Shown piece after piece: positions 31,559 to 43,562 of a stretch of DNA of 64,000 nt. Numbering within the stretch: position 1 is the stretch's first letter; each line of letters opens with the position of its first letter. Under the pieces are notes generated by a model. The model did no database searches. It saw nothing but the letters and a program-made list of their open reading frames with translations, and was not told the origin of the DNA. The translations under genes were made by a program, and so were the position numbers. The DNA is taken from the NCBI RefSeq assembly GCF_018294505.1, contig NC_057809.1, positions 131,848,979 to 131,912,978 of the forward strand, written 5' to 3'. Source of the stretch: Triticum aestivum. Lineage: Eukaryota > Streptophyta > Magnoliopsida > Poales > Poaceae.

Positions 31559-34329
31559 ATGGCCGACCTCCGCAGCTCCTCCTCCTGCCCCCGTAGCCCT
31601 AAGCCCGGTGATTGGGAGAGGTGTTCTGTCCCACACAGTCGATTAGTCGAACTACAGACTAAGGGATTTCTCCCTCCAGCGTATATGGTTCCCGTCCGAG
31701 CCGGGCTTGCCACCTACAATGGCGGGGAGCAAGCGGAGAGCTTCCCCAGCCCCTCTACGGGGGAGCGGGTATGCCTTGTTCCTTACTTATTAAGGGGACT
31801 CGGATTTCCAATTCATCCGTTCCTCCGCGGGCTCCTGGAGTTTTACGGCCTCCAACTGCATAATTTCACCCCTGCTTCCATATTACACATCGCCGGCTAT
31901 GTTGCCCTCTGCGAGTTATTCCTGGGCTGCGAGGCTCATTTCGAGCTGTGGAAAAGGTTATTTTGCCTCGTCCCCCGCACACAGGAGGGGTCACTTTATC
32001 AAGTGGGCGGAGCCGAAATATGGCGCATCGCCGAAACCGGATACCTGTCCGGTACTCCGAAGAAGACGTCCGAGGACTGGCCATCGGAATAGTTTTATAT
32101 GGAGGACGTCCCCCTTCCGGACCCTGTTCGGCGGGGTCTTCCTGAGTTCAACAATGCTCATCTGAAGAAACGCCGAAGCTGCCGCCCACGGAGCCCCCAG
32201 GAGGAAGACAACGGAGAAGTCCTTTGCCTAATGAACCGGATTAAAGTGCTAGCTCAATCAGGATTGACAGTAATCGAGGTTATGTAAATATGCATAATGC
32301 TGGGAGTGCAGCCACCTCAATATCGAGGGCACCCCCTATGGTGTTTTAACGGGGAAGACGATGCCACCTGTTGCGGGCGTAAGGGTCCGGACAACGCTGC
32401 TCATTTAGCAAAAATCATGTCCGAGCTGTTCAAGGGAGAGGAAGAGGAGTTCATCCGCGTCAAGCCACGGGTTGGATTCTCCATGTACAACCCTCCAAGC
32501 TGGGTGAGTTATATCCCCTTACTCCCATTCTTCCCACATTCTTTGTCGTAGGTACTCACCTTGCCATTTTACGGCAGGAACTGTGAAAAGCCATAAGGGA
32601 GGTCAACAACCCATCCCCACAACCAGAGGACCCCGACCGGGCCCTCGGTCCCGGACTCGAAGAAGATCCAAACATATTCATGGAGCTGATAGACCGGCAG
32701 TTCTATCAATTGAGCTATGATGACGCCATGGTGGCCATTACGGCCGACTATCCCGGACTGCTCCCTGCGTCGCTCGAAAGAAAAACCAAAATCCCAACTC
32801 CAAAAAGTAGGATCCCCTTTTAGATACTTCACCTACCATATACATATGGTGTTTTACAGTTAAGGCACTCCGGACACCGTGCCGAACCCGCAACAACTCG
32901 CCAACAAGAGGCACCGAGGCCGGGTAGGCCAAAAAGGAAGGCGGCCAGGATGGAGACGCCAGCACAGAGGTATGACAAAAACCCCGCTCTGTGGTTGTCA
33001 TCTTTCTAAAAATGTAATGATGTCCATGTTTCCTTAACAGAAAAAACGCTCGCCGGAATATGTCCGGTGAGGCTGCCGATCATGCTTCCACCAGTCGGGC
33101 TCCAGGACCGGACATAGAGGCAGAAGCCGACATGGGGCGAACGCCGGATACTCCCCCTACAGAGGATGCGGATAGACTATCAGCTACAAATTTAAAAGTG
33201 GAGAGAGCCATGAATCATAGGCGTCGTCGGGCCGTACTCCGTGATGCTTGCTTCTCACCAGAGGCATTTGATGCCTTCAATTCTAGAGACGCGTACCTCC
33301 ATGTTGCTCAAATGGTCTAGCCAGAGCCACGAACCAGTATGTAAGGGATGTACGGGTAAGCAAATCTGACGATTATATGTATCAGTAGCCCCTGAGACTT
33401 GAAACAGTTAGCAGAACTGATTTAAGGATCATCTATTGTGCAGGTTCTTACAGAGAAGAATACTCGACTGTCACAGGAGCTGGAGGAATGGAAGCACCCA
33501 ACTTCGAGCCGCCGTTGCCGCATTGAAGGAACCTAAAAAGTCCTCAGCTGGTAACATTTCTTTCAAAGAATGATAGGTACCATATAGCGTGCGGTGTGGC
33601 TGCAGATCTAACAATAGATATTGCAGATGAATCCAGAGAGAATCTGGAGGACCAGCATGTCGTACGACAGCTAAAGGCTGGCGAACGCGTGCTGACTGAG
33701 GTCAGGCGGGAGAAAAACAATCTTCAAGACACCGATACCAAGCTGAGCGTGGAACTGAAGGATGTTCAAGCCCAGCTTGCGGACTCCGAGAAGTAGAATA
33801 AGCGGCTTCGAATCGGCATTTTCAGTAAGTGCTTGGATGAACCCTTAAAAGGGGGGCGGCGGAGAAGCTGGCTAACAGAATTATGTCTGCAGGTATGCTG
33901 ACGGGTCGTCCCGCGGAGGAGATGCCCGGGTCTGCGGGTGATCTTCTACCCGAGCTCTCACGACTGCACGAACAAGTTCGGCAGGTGATGCAAGGTATTG
34001 CCCAGGCCTTGTGGCCATCCGTCTCCCTGCCAGAAGGCATTGGAGAGCTTGCGGAGAAGCTCAAGGGAGCACGGCGGCGCTTCCGATTATGGAAGATATC
34101 GGCCTGCCGTCAAGGTGCCAGGGAAGCCTGGGCCATGGTGAAGACGCGGTATACCAAGGCTGACCCAAACCACATGGCCGAGGTCAGACCTGTGGGGCCC
34201 GATGGGAAAGAGATCCCCGTTAGCTTAGTGTATGGGCAAGTAGAATTAGCCGCAAAGTATTCCCAACAGGATTGTAGGCTAGACAGCCTGTTGGATGGTA
34301 TAGAAGAGGAATTTAGTCAGTCTACATGA
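31559..34329 (+). pseudogene. Spliced antisense accessory gene of the third Gypsy (putative gypsy-type transposon family)
   Basis: A + strand gene opposite to pol. The first open segment (31559-32092) carries the family's conserved region: SRLVELQTKGFLPPAYMVPVR, VCLVPYLLRGLGFPIHPFLRGLLEFYGLQLHNFTP, VALCELFLGCEAHFELWKRLF. Further segments: DVPLPDPVRRGLPEFNN, GHPLWCFNGEDDA, KGEEEEFIRVKP, then probable GT-AG introns at 32504-32577 and 32807-32859. Later open segments are 33060-33320, a coiled-coil-like part at 33596-33796, and 33883-34329 (ELSRLHEQVRQVMQGIAQALWPS, CRQGAREAWAMVKTRYTKADPNHMAEV). Stops at 32090-32092 and 32584-32586 fall where tryptophan is expected. Families like this are known as antisense ORFs in Tat-type Gypsy elements; molecular function unknown. 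Confidence 0.7.
32504..32577 (+). other. Probable intron in the antisense accessory gene
   Basis: Donor GGGTGAGT after ...PPSW, acceptor ACGGCAG before the exon encoding EL-KAIREVNNPSPQPEDPDRAL. Splicing joins two segments read in the same family. Short for a plant intron. Confidence 0.5.
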
Positions 34330-35146
34330 CTATGTAATTAAAGTGACATGTATAATGCCTTCTAGCCGGATTGTAAATCATTTGTCATGGCGGACCTTTT
34401 CACTTCAACCTCAGGACCCGATAGTCCGGAGTGTGTCCGAATACCCGCTCAGTTATATAAGAACCGGGGTATGCGTGGAAACCAGGCGTAGGGGTCATTA
34501 GTGCTTGAACAGACAAGTATCCAACTAGTTATGTTATATTACATGGGTAGTAAGAAACATCTTCCAGGGAGAATAGTTCCGTTAGGGGTTCCTTTCCCTG
34601 GGTACGCATGCCCTAAAGTGCATGTCCGGACTGCGAGAGGAAACGCAGGCAAAAACATCTGGGGGCACATATGGAAAATAAATAAAAATCATCTTTTGTT
34701 CACCGACCGAGTATTCCCTTAAGAACGCTAGCTTTCGGCTTCACCCAGTCTGAGGTACACATCCAGCTGACCCGGCAGTAACAATCGCAGAGGTGCTCCC
34801 CTTATGCCCTAGCTGAATTAACGGGAACGTAGGGCATAAATACAAGAGCCAGGCAACCCAGCTTGGCCAAAACTTAAGTCATATCGATGCATATAATGGT
34901 GAAGAAAAGGTACATGCGGAAGAATAACACATGTGCGGGGCATGAAGCCCAGATAAATAATTAAGCTTCTGTGTAAGAAGCCCCCAGGTATAATGGGCGC
35001 GGTTAGCGCGTCAATAGTGTGCAAGCGGGGCACAAGTTTGCCCTTGAAGGCCTTGAGAAAGAATAAAAGAAAGAAAGAGAAAAAGACAGATAATGTATAT
35101 GCAAAAAATGGATAGAGGAAAGAGACAAACATAGAGTCCGGCGCTA
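34330..35146. other. Spacer between the two convergent genes of the third Gypsy
   Basis: The + strand accessory gene and - strand pol converge here. AT-rich stretches (34340-34360, 34670-34710, 35050-35110) could hold polyadenylation signals for both. No supported ORF. Confidence 0.5.
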
Positions 35147-36217
35147 GGCATAGAATCTTCGGAGTCTAGCTGCGTTCCATGGGTTCGGCTCAAGTCGATT
35201 ATTCGATGCACCCCGCAGACGGTACGCTCCACCGGTCAGAACTTGGTCAATAATGAAGGGACCTTCCCATTTGGGCTCGAGCTTGGTTTTTTTCTTCTCC
35301 GACAGGCTTAGAACTAACTCGCCAATGATATAAGTTTTGGCACGTACTTCTCTGCTTTGGTATCTACGAGCCTATTGCTGATAGAATGTGGAACGGGCTT
35401 TTGCCACGTCGCGCTCCTCCTCTAGGGTGTCCAAACTGTCCTGCCGATCGAGCTCGGCTTCTCTTTCTTTGTACATGCGCACTCGAGGTGAGTCATGAAT
35501 TATGTCGCAGGGCAGAACCGCCTCTGTGACGTACACCATAAAGAAGGGTGTGTGTCCGATAGTACGATTCGGCGTGGTCTGCAGCCCCCAAAGTACGGAG
35601 TCGAGCTCCTCTACCTAGTGTGTGTTAGACTCCTTTAAGGACCGCACTAGTCTGGGTTTGATGCCGCTCATGATAAGACCATTTGCTCGCTCAACTTGGC
35701 CATTGGTTTGTGGGTGATAGACAGAAGCATAATCGAGCTTGATGCCCATGTTGCTGCACCAGAGTTTTACCTCGTCGGCCGTGAAGTTCGTCCCATTGTC
35801 AGTGATGATGCTGTGGGGGGCGCCATAACGGTGTACAACCCCAGATATGAAGTCTATCACCGGTCCGGATTTGGCAGTTTTAACAGGTTTGGCTTCTATC
35901 CATTTGGTGAATTTATCCACCATGACCAGTAAGTATTTTTTCTTATGGGTTCCCCCTTTAAGGGGTCCAACCATGTCAAGCCCCCAGACCGCGAAGGGCC
36001 AGGTAATGGGGATTGTTTGGAGGGCGGTGGGTGGCATGTGGCTTTGGTTTGCAAAAAGCTGGCAGCCGACGCAGCGTTGGACCAAGTCCTGTGCGTCTGC
36101 CCGGGCCGTCGGCCAATAAAAACCTGTACGGAAGGCCTTTCTTATGAGGGCCCAGGCTGCGGCGTGGTGGCCGCTGAGTCTGGCGTGAATTTCTGCCAAA
36201 AGCTTCCGCCCTTCCTC
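35147..36217 (-). pseudogene. Integrase of the third Gypsy
   Basis: The integrase frame begins after a TGA at 36217. The zinc region (HHAAAWALIRKAFRTGFYWP...CVGCQLF) precedes the D,D,E core: WGLDMVGP, IITDNGTNF, HPQTNGQVERANG, with all three acidic residues present. A stop at about 35615 breaks the frame. The C-terminal part down to about 35147 still reads ELVLSLSEKKKTKLEPKWEGPF and NAARLRRFYA, the GPF-type module that ends Tat integrases. No chromodomain. Confidence 0.9.
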
Positions 36218-38955
36218 TCAGGAGATGCACCTTTGAAGGATTACGGTAGTACTTTTTTTATACAGATCTCCCTCGTGGACCCTGTAGGCTTTAGATCGCC
36301 GCACTATGCAGCGTGCCTCATTTTGGTCCTCGGGAAGTTCCTGCCTAGTTAGGTAGGCCAGGAATGGTTCTGTCCACGAGGCGATGATGGCCATTATTAC
36401 GTGGGCTGAAGGAGTTATTTCGGTGGCAGAGCCTCCGATTATGTCAGAGTGTTCGGTATCGGGTATTCTGGCCGGGTCCGGACTATTGTTACCAGTGTCC
36501 CCTTCCCATACCACGGATGGCTTAAACAACCTCTCCAAAAAGATGTTGGGGGGATCGCATCGCGTTTTGCACCGATGCGGGCGAGGATATCCACCGCCTG
36601 ATTGTTTTCCCGAGCCACATGGTGAAATTCAAGCTCCTCGAACCGAGCTGACATCTTTAGGACGGCATTTCGATAGGCCGCCATCTTCAGATCCTTCGCA
36701 TCGAAGTCTCCATTTATTTGGGATATTGCGAGGTTTGAATCCCCACGCACCTCCAGGCGTTGAATGCCCATGGAAACTGCCATCCGAAGACCATGTAACA
36801 GGGCTTCGTATTCGGCTGCGTTGTTGGAGTCTGTATACAGTATCTGCAGTATGTATTGTACTGTATCTCCGGTTGGGGACATCAGGACAATGCTAGCCCC
36901 CAGACCAGTCAGCATTTTGGAGCCGTCGAAGTGCATGATCCAGTTGGAGTATGCGCCGTACTCTTTAGGTAGTTCGGCTTTCGTCCATTCGGCGACAAAG
37001 TCGGCCAATACTTGCGATTTAATGGCTCGCCGGGGTTTGTATGTTATGTCGAATTGGAGGAGCTCAATGGCCCATTTGGCAATCCGGCTCGTGGCATCGC
37101 AGTTGTTTATAATATCATTAAGTGGCACTTCTGAGGCTATTGTAATCAAACACTCTTGAAAGTAGTGTCGCAGCTTCCGGGATGCCATGAATACCGCATA
37201 GGCTATCTTGTGATAATGTGGGTACCGTGACTTGCATGGAGTGAGGACAGTGGATACATAATATACCGGCTTTTGAAGGGGGGATTTATGTCCGTCCGCT
37301 TCTCGTTCTACGATAAGCACTGCGCTTACAACCTGATGAGTTGCCGCAACGTACAACAGCATTGGTTCGCTGATTTTTCACGTGGCCAGGATTGGGTTGG
37401 TTGCCAGTATGGCTTTTATTTCTTCCAATCCGGCTGTGGCAGTGTCCGTCCACTCGAAGTGTTCGGTGCGCCGAAGGAGGCGATAAAGGGGTAATGCCTT
37501 TTCTCCTAAGCGGGAGATAAAGGGGCTTAGAGCCGCCACACATCTAGTTAATTTCCGGATTTGTTTGAGGTCTGTTGGGGTAGCCAACTAAGACAGAGCT
37601 CGGATTTTGGCCGGATTAGCTTCAATTCCTCTACTGGAGACAATGAAGCCCAGGAGCTATTCGGCTGGTACGCCGAAAATGCATTTTTCCGGATTGAGCT
37701 TGATGTCGTATTTTCGGAGGTTGTCGAATGTGAGCCTCAAGTCGTCTATTAGAGAGTCGACGTGTTTGGTTTTGACGACCACATCATCTACGTATGCCTC
37801 TACTGTTTTGCCGATCTATTTCTCCAGACATGTCTGAATCATGTGTTGATATGTTGCGCCGGCGTTTTTGAGCCTGAAAGGCATTGTGTTGAAACAGAAG
37901 GGGTTGTATGGTGTGATAAATGTCGTTGCGGCTTGGTCGGACTCTGCCATCTTGATTTGGTGGTAGTCAGAGTATGCATCGAGGAAGCACAATGACTCGT
38001 GTCCTGCGATAGCATCGATAATTTGATCAATGCGGGGGAGGGGGAAGGGATCCTTTGGGCAGGCCTTGTTGAGGTCCTTAAAATCAACACACAGGCGCCA
38101 AGATTTGTCCTTCTTTGGTACCATCACCAGGTTTGCTAGCTAGTTAGGGTGTTTTATTTCTCTAATGAATCCGGCCTCTATTAACTTGGCTAGTTCTTCT
38201 CCCATAGCTTGTCTCTTAGGTTCAGAGAAACGCCGAAGAGTCTGCTTGACCGGCTTGAATCCCTTTAGAATATTGAGGTTGTGCTCGGCCATCCTGCGTG
38301 GGATTCCTGGCATGTCTGAGGGGTGCCAGGAAAATATGTCCCAACTCTCGCGCAGGAACTCTCGTAGTGCAGCGTCCACAGCGGGGTTTAGCTGTGCCCC
38401 GATGGAGGCTGTTTTTATAGGGTCCGTTGGGTGGACTTGGAATTTGACTATTTCATCCGCTGGTTTAAAAGAGGTGGACTTGGATCTCTTGTCAAGTATC
38501 ATGTCGTCCCTGTCCACTGTGGAGCGTAGCGCAGTTAACTCCTCGGCCGAAAGGGCTTCGGACAATGCCTCGAGGGCCAATGCGGCTGCTTTGTTTTCGG
38601 CGGAGAGTGATGTGTCTGGATCACTAGCGAGAGTGATGATTCCGTTGGGTCCAGGCATTTTGAGCTTCATGTACCCATAATGGGGTATGGCTTGGAAGAT
38701 CGTGAACGCCTCCCGTCCTAAAAGGGCGTGGTATCCACTACTGAACGGGGCCACTTGGAATGTAATTTCTTCGGACCTATAGTTCTCCGGCGTGCCGAAT
38801 ACCACATCTAGTGTGATTTTCCCGGCACAGCGTGCTTCCCGACTGGGGATGATTCCTCTGAAGGTTGTGCTGCTTTGCTCAATGCGGTTCCAGTCTATTT
38901 CCATTTTTTGAAGAGTTTCCTCATAGATGAGGTTCAATCCACTGCCGCCGTCCAT
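36218..38955 (-). pseudogene. Protease, reverse transcriptase and RNase H of the third Gypsy
   Basis: Protease: KVLMDGGSGLNLIYEETL (D-G-G in place of D-T/S-G, usual for this clade) and YHALLGREAF. RT: PVKQTLRRFSEPKRQAMGEELAKL, a TAG near 38138 where the family has Trp, KKDKSWRLCVDFKDLNKACPKD, CFLDAYSDYHQI, a TAG at 37816-37818 where Gln is expected, then the catalytic AYVDDVVVK. RNase H: WIMHFDGSKM, NNAAEYEALLHGL, LEVRGDSNLAISQ, HVARENNQAVDILA. A frameshift in a G-run near 36550 leads into the pre-integrase frame. At least five breaks; inactive. Confidence 0.9.
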
Positions 38956-40262
38956 GAGTACTTTGGTGAGTCAAAAGCCGTCCACAATTGGACTGAGGAC
39001 TAGTGCAGCTGGTGCTCGGGCTGTTCGGAATTTAGGTTCATCACTGGCATTGAAGGTAATAGCCGTGTCACTCCATGGGTTCATTGCTGCCACGTGGCAG
39101 ATTTCTGCGAGGCTGCGGAGTATTTGCTTGCGCCTATTATTTGATGCGAAGGTTTCAAATACTGTTAATACCATATTGTTATCCACGGGATGATACTCTG
39201 TGGTATTTGGGATCAGAAGATCCTCACCACTTTTGGCCACCTGCCGGAGTAGCCAACATGCTCTAAGGTTGTGTGTTGGTGTGATATCCGATGTACTATG
39301 AATTTTGCAGGGGCCGTTGAGCCATCCCTCCAATACGGTTCCATGCCCTGTCGAGGGTTTTTGTTTCTTTGTAACTAACTCGAGTGTCTTATGATAGTGC
39401 ACCCTTTTACTTTGGACTGGGTGTATATTCCGATCCGGATTATCCCAAAATTTCGATTCGGTTTTCCAGGCGCTTTCCATCGCGCAGTACTTTCGTACTA
39501 TGGACGCCAAGTCAGCGAAGCGTGATATGTCACGGCGACTTAAGGCGTTAAGGATTCCCTTGTCCGTGCAATTATTGCAGAAAAATGAGACTGCGTCTTC
39601 CTCGCGACAGTCCTTAACCTTGTTCATCACAAGGAGGAATCTGGCCCAATAATGATGTACTGTTTCATGGGGCTCTTGCCTGATGTGGGAAAGATCATTT
39701 ATGTCTGGGTGGGTGGGTGGATTTGAGTCCGAACCCCTACCCGATCTGAGACCCAGGGGCCGAGGAGTTTCCGATCTTGGAAGTATGGATTCCGGGATGT
39801 TGCCCGATAAGTCTGGTCCGCTACCTGACTCTAGGTTCAGGCTTGGGTGATGTCCTCCCGTAAACGGGTGTCCGGCTCGGAGAGTTCAGGAATCCGGACA
39901 TAGTTAGTCCTCGAGATAGAGGAAGAATCGCATAATTGTTCCTCCACCACCGCAATATGATGGGTGACCGGTGGAGAGTTAATCTCCCTTTCATCGGGTT
40001 TAAGCCCAATCCGATCATAGTCTGTAGCGACCCCCAAGACGGTGATACGATCCAAGAGCTCGTTTAGGGAAGAGAGTTCCATTGGATCCATCTGCTCGGC
40101 AAATTCCGAGCCGACGTGGAGGCTGTTTTTGATGACCCGAGAAGTCATCGTCGGTGTAGCGGCCGAATGGGCGGTCATGATGAAACTGCCTAGCCGGAGA
40201 GTTTGGCCAATAGCCAGGGCTCCCCCGGCAGTAATGTTGTTTTTAACAATGAGAGGAGGCAT
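38956..40262 (-). pseudogene. Gag of the third Gypsy
   Basis: The N-terminal part (40262-39837) starts MPPLIVKNNITAGGALAIG, the usual opening for this group, and stops at 39837. A 200-nt stretch without an open frame follows, probably an internal deletion. The C-terminal part (39630-38956) has LLVMNKVKDCREEDAVSFFCNNC, the end of a Retrotrans_gag-type domain, and runs into protease through one TGA at about 38968. Gag is therefore shortened and broken. Confidence 0.75.
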
Positions 40263-40290
40263 CCTTCCTTACGGCGACGGCACAGTGGAA

Positions 40291-40309
40291 CTCTCAATGA
40301 AAGCACCAA
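40291..40309 (-). other. Primer-binding site region of the third Gypsy
   Basis: The - strand reads TTGGTGCTTTCATTGAGAG just inside the 5' LTR. The tRNA is not assigned. Confidence 0.6.
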
Positions 40310-40782
40310 TGTCAGTGTCAAAACCGGCGGATCTCGGGTAGGGGGCCCCGAACTGTGCGTCTAAGGCGGATGGTAACAGGAGGCAGGGGACATGATGTTT
40401 TACCCAGGTTCGGGCCCTCTTGATGGAGGTAAAACCCTACGTCCTGCTTGATTATTCTTGATAATATGAGTAGTACAAGAGTTGATCTACCACGAGATCA
40501 GAGAGGCTAAACCCTAGAAGCTAGCCTATGGTATGATTGTATGTTGTCCTACGGACTAAAATCCTCTGGTTTATATAGACACCGGAGGGGGCTAGGGTTA
40601 CATAGAGTCGGTTACAAGGAAGGAGATCTACATATCCGTATTGCCAAGCTTGCCTTCCACGCCAAGGAGAGTCCCATCCGGACACGGGACGAAGTCTTCA
40701 ATGTTGTATTTTCATAGTCTAACGGTCCAACCAAAGGATATAATCCGGCTGTCCGGATACCCCCTAATCCAGGACTCCCTCA
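40310..40782 (-). repeat. 5' LTR of the third Gypsy
   Basis: Same boundaries as 30762-31233 (TGTCAGTG...CTCCCTCA). TSD GTCAC follows at 40783-40787. Confidence 0.95.
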
Positions 40783-40787
40783 GTCAC

Positions 40788-41598
40788 CAAGACCCTCATC
40801 GACGGTGGTGCCAACCTCAATGTGCTCTCTATGGAGGCCTTTAGTCTCCTTCATGTACCGCTCGAGCGGCTCCGCCCTAGCCGGTCCTTCTCCGGAGTCG
40901 GCGGCGGCTCCTCCAACCCCCTGGGGAAAATCCGTCTCCCCGTGACTTTCGGCATGAGCGACAACTACCGCATCGAGCTAATCGACTTCAACATCACCCA
41001 CATTAGTTTGCCATATAACGCCATCCTTGGGTACCCGGCGCTGGCCCAGTTCATGGCGGAGACCCATCCTGCCTACAACCTCATGAAGATGCCAGGAAGC
41101 AATGGCGTCCTTACCATGGCCAGTGACACCAAGGAAGTTGTGGCGGCCCTCAAGCTATCCTTCATGGCCACGGTGGCAGCTTGCCTGGCCAACAAGGCCA
41201 TGCCCAGGGCCAAGGGGGCTGCACCTACCAAGAAGAAGCAGATCTTCACCCAACATCAAGCCAAGATGAAGCAGACACCGGTCGACGTGGACGGGGCCTC
41301 TGGCGCTACCATTATCATAGGCGTCAACCTTGCCCCAGCTCAAGAGAAGGAGTTGGTGGACTTCCTGCGAGCAAACAAGGAAGTATTCGCCTGGGAGCCC
41401 AAGCAGCTAGTTGGGGTCCCGAGAGGAGTAATTGAACATCATCTTAGGGTGTGCCCCAATGTGCGCCCTATGAAGTAGAAGGCGAGACGACAATCCACGG
41501 AGAAGCGGTATTTCATCGTTCAGGAAACCCGCAAGCTGGGGGCAGCACGTGTCATTCGCGAGGTCTGGTACCCGGAGTGGCTGGCAAATCCAGTCATT
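40788..41598 (+). pseudogene. Protease of the second Gypsy and start of RT
   Basis: Begins KTLIDGGANLNVLSMEAF directly after the nested element; the D-G-G active site is kept. It continues through PYNAILGYPALAQFMA and KMPGSNGVLTMASD, then the PR-RT linker (ELVDFLRANKEVFAWEPKQLVGVPR). A TAG at 41476-41478 falls right after RPMK, where the family continues with Gln-Lys. The RT entry (KRYFIVQETRKLGAA, WLANPVIVPKK) follows in the same frame. Confidence 0.85.
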
Positions 41599-43538
41599 GT
41601 GCCGAAGAAAGGAGGAAAGGAACGCATGTGTGTCGACTTCACCAACCTCAACAAGGCTTGCCCTCAGGACCCATTACCGCTGCCGTGCATCGACCAGATT
41701 GTTGACTCCACCGCGGAGTGTGGCCTGTTGTGCTTCCTGGAGGCGTTCTCAGGATACCACCAGATCAAGATGGCAGTGGAGGATGTGGAAAAGACAGCCT
41801 TCTTAACCCCATGCGGGGTATACTGCTACACTTGCATGCCATTCGGACTGTGCAACGCAGGAGCAACCTTCCAGCGGCTGATGCACATCGCCTTGGGGTG
41901 GCAGCTCGGGAGGAACGCTGAGGCCTACGTTGACGACATTGTGGTAAAGTCTCGGGAGGCAAGAACTTTGATTCAGGACCTGGAGGAGACCTTCGCGAGC
42001 CCGCGCCAGGTGGAACTGCAGCTCAATCCAAAGAAGTGTGTGTTTGCTGTCCCTTCCGGCAAGCTGTTGGGCTTCCTCGTATCCCACAGAGGGATCGAGG
42101 CCAACTCGGAGAAGGTCAAGGCAACCGAAGACATGAGTCCACCACAAAACCACAGGGAGATGCAGAAGCTTGCAGGCTACGTGACTTCACTGGGGAGTTT
42201 CATCTCCAAGTTGGGGGAGCGCGCCTTTCCATTCTTCAAGTTGATGAAGAACAAGGGTTCGTTCAAGTGGACCCCTGTGGCCAACCTAGCATTTCAAGAC
42301 CTCAAGAGATACTTGACCAGCCCGCCGGTGATGGTGGCGCCTCGTCCTCGCGAGCCCTTGGTACTCTACCTATCTACCACACCCCATTCAATTAGCGTGG
42401 CGCTAGTGGCCCTCAGAGAGGAGCCCCAAGTCAACGGCACGTCAAATGAAGCCGCCAAGCCGGATAAGGCTGCACAACGACAAGACGATGTTCCTGAGGC
42501 GGCGGCTGGACCGGCTAGTCGTCAAGCCACCGGAGCTGGAGATCCACAGGAAACACCTCAGTCCCTAGGAGCCAAAAACTCCGTCAGCTCTCCCACCCTT
42601 GTAGAGAACCCAGTATACTTCGTCAGCACAATGTTGCGAGATGCGAGAGTGTGATACCCCATGCCTCTGAAGCTCTTGCTCGCGCTCCTAGTGGCCTCGC
42701 GTAAGCTGCGCCACTACTTCCCGGGTCACCCCATCAAGGTCGTCTCAGCCTATCGGTTGGAGAGAGTGCTCAGGAGCCCCAATGCGGCGGGGAGAGTCAT
42801 CGAATGGAACATCGAGATGCAAGCGTTTGACTTGGAGTTCAGCACAACCAAGATCATCAAGGGGGCTGCGCTCGCCGATTTTGTGGCAGAATGGACCAAT
42901 ACACCGGAGCCCGAAGCAGGCAAAAACCGATCCCTCTCACCAGGGAATGAAGTGCCAGATGGCTGGGTCATGTACTTTGCTGGCGCATTTGCACACCGGG
43001 GCGCGGGGCTAGAGCCGTACTCATCTCGTCCACTCAGGACAAACTTTACTACGTCGTGCAGCTCTGCTTCCAGCAGGGCGAGAAGGTCTCCAACAACATC
43101 ACAGAGTACGAGGGCCTCATCGCCAGCCTCAAGGCAGCGGCGGCACTGGGGGTGAAACGCCTCACCATCAAGGGAGACTCCCAGCTCCTCGTCAACTTCT
43201 CCAACAAGGTGTATGAGCCAAGGGACGAGCACATGGAAGCATATCTCGCGGAGGTACGCAAAATGGAGAAGCAGTTCCTGGGCCTGGAGCTGCAGCATGT
43301 GTCGCGTGGCACCAACCAAGAGGCCGATGACATCGCCAAAAGATCATCCAAGCGGCTGCCCCAAGAGCCTGGCGTCTTGGAGAAACGGCTCTTCAAGCAT
43401 TCAGCAGCACCTCAGCCTGCGGAGCAAGCGCCACCTCAGGAGGAGCTCCCTCAGCCGCCAGTCTTGGGAGCCCCCGCCTGTGGCCCGACCTCAGGAGCGC
43501 GCCTCCTCTTAGCACTCGGGCCTCAGGAGGGGTGCTAG
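41599..43538 (+). pseudogene. Reverse transcriptase and RNase H of the second Gypsy
   Basis: RT: MCVDFTNLNKACPQDPLPLP, CFLEAFSGYHQIKMA, MPFGLCNAGATFQRLM, catalytic AYVDDIVVKS, LNPKKCVFAV, GKLLGFLVSHRGIEAN. A TGA at 42652-42654 lies before RNase H. RNase H reads VMYFAGAF where the family has Y-F-D-G, so the first catalytic Asp is lost. A frameshift near 43010 moves the reading into 43056-43538, with NNITEYEGLIASLKAA, LTIKGDSQLLVN and HVSRGTNQEADDIA. It ends at TAG 43536-43538. Confidence 0.9.
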
Positions 43539-43562
43539 ATCGAGGAGTTCAAGGCATACCTG

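Larger units (their letters stand above)
30762..40782 (-). mobile_element. Third Tat-like Ty3/Gypsy element, 10.0 kb, nested
   Basis: LTRs of 472 bp (30762-31233) and 473 bp (40310-40782), perfect TSD GTCAC. Order on the - strand: PBS, gag, protease, RT, RNase H, integrase, then an oppositely oriented (+ strand) accessory gene, PPT and 3' LTR. A long antisense ORF between pol and 3' LTR marks Tat/Retand-type elements. It resembles the wheat Fatima-type families by LTR sequence from memory; unverified. All ORFs carry stops. Confidence 0.95.
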
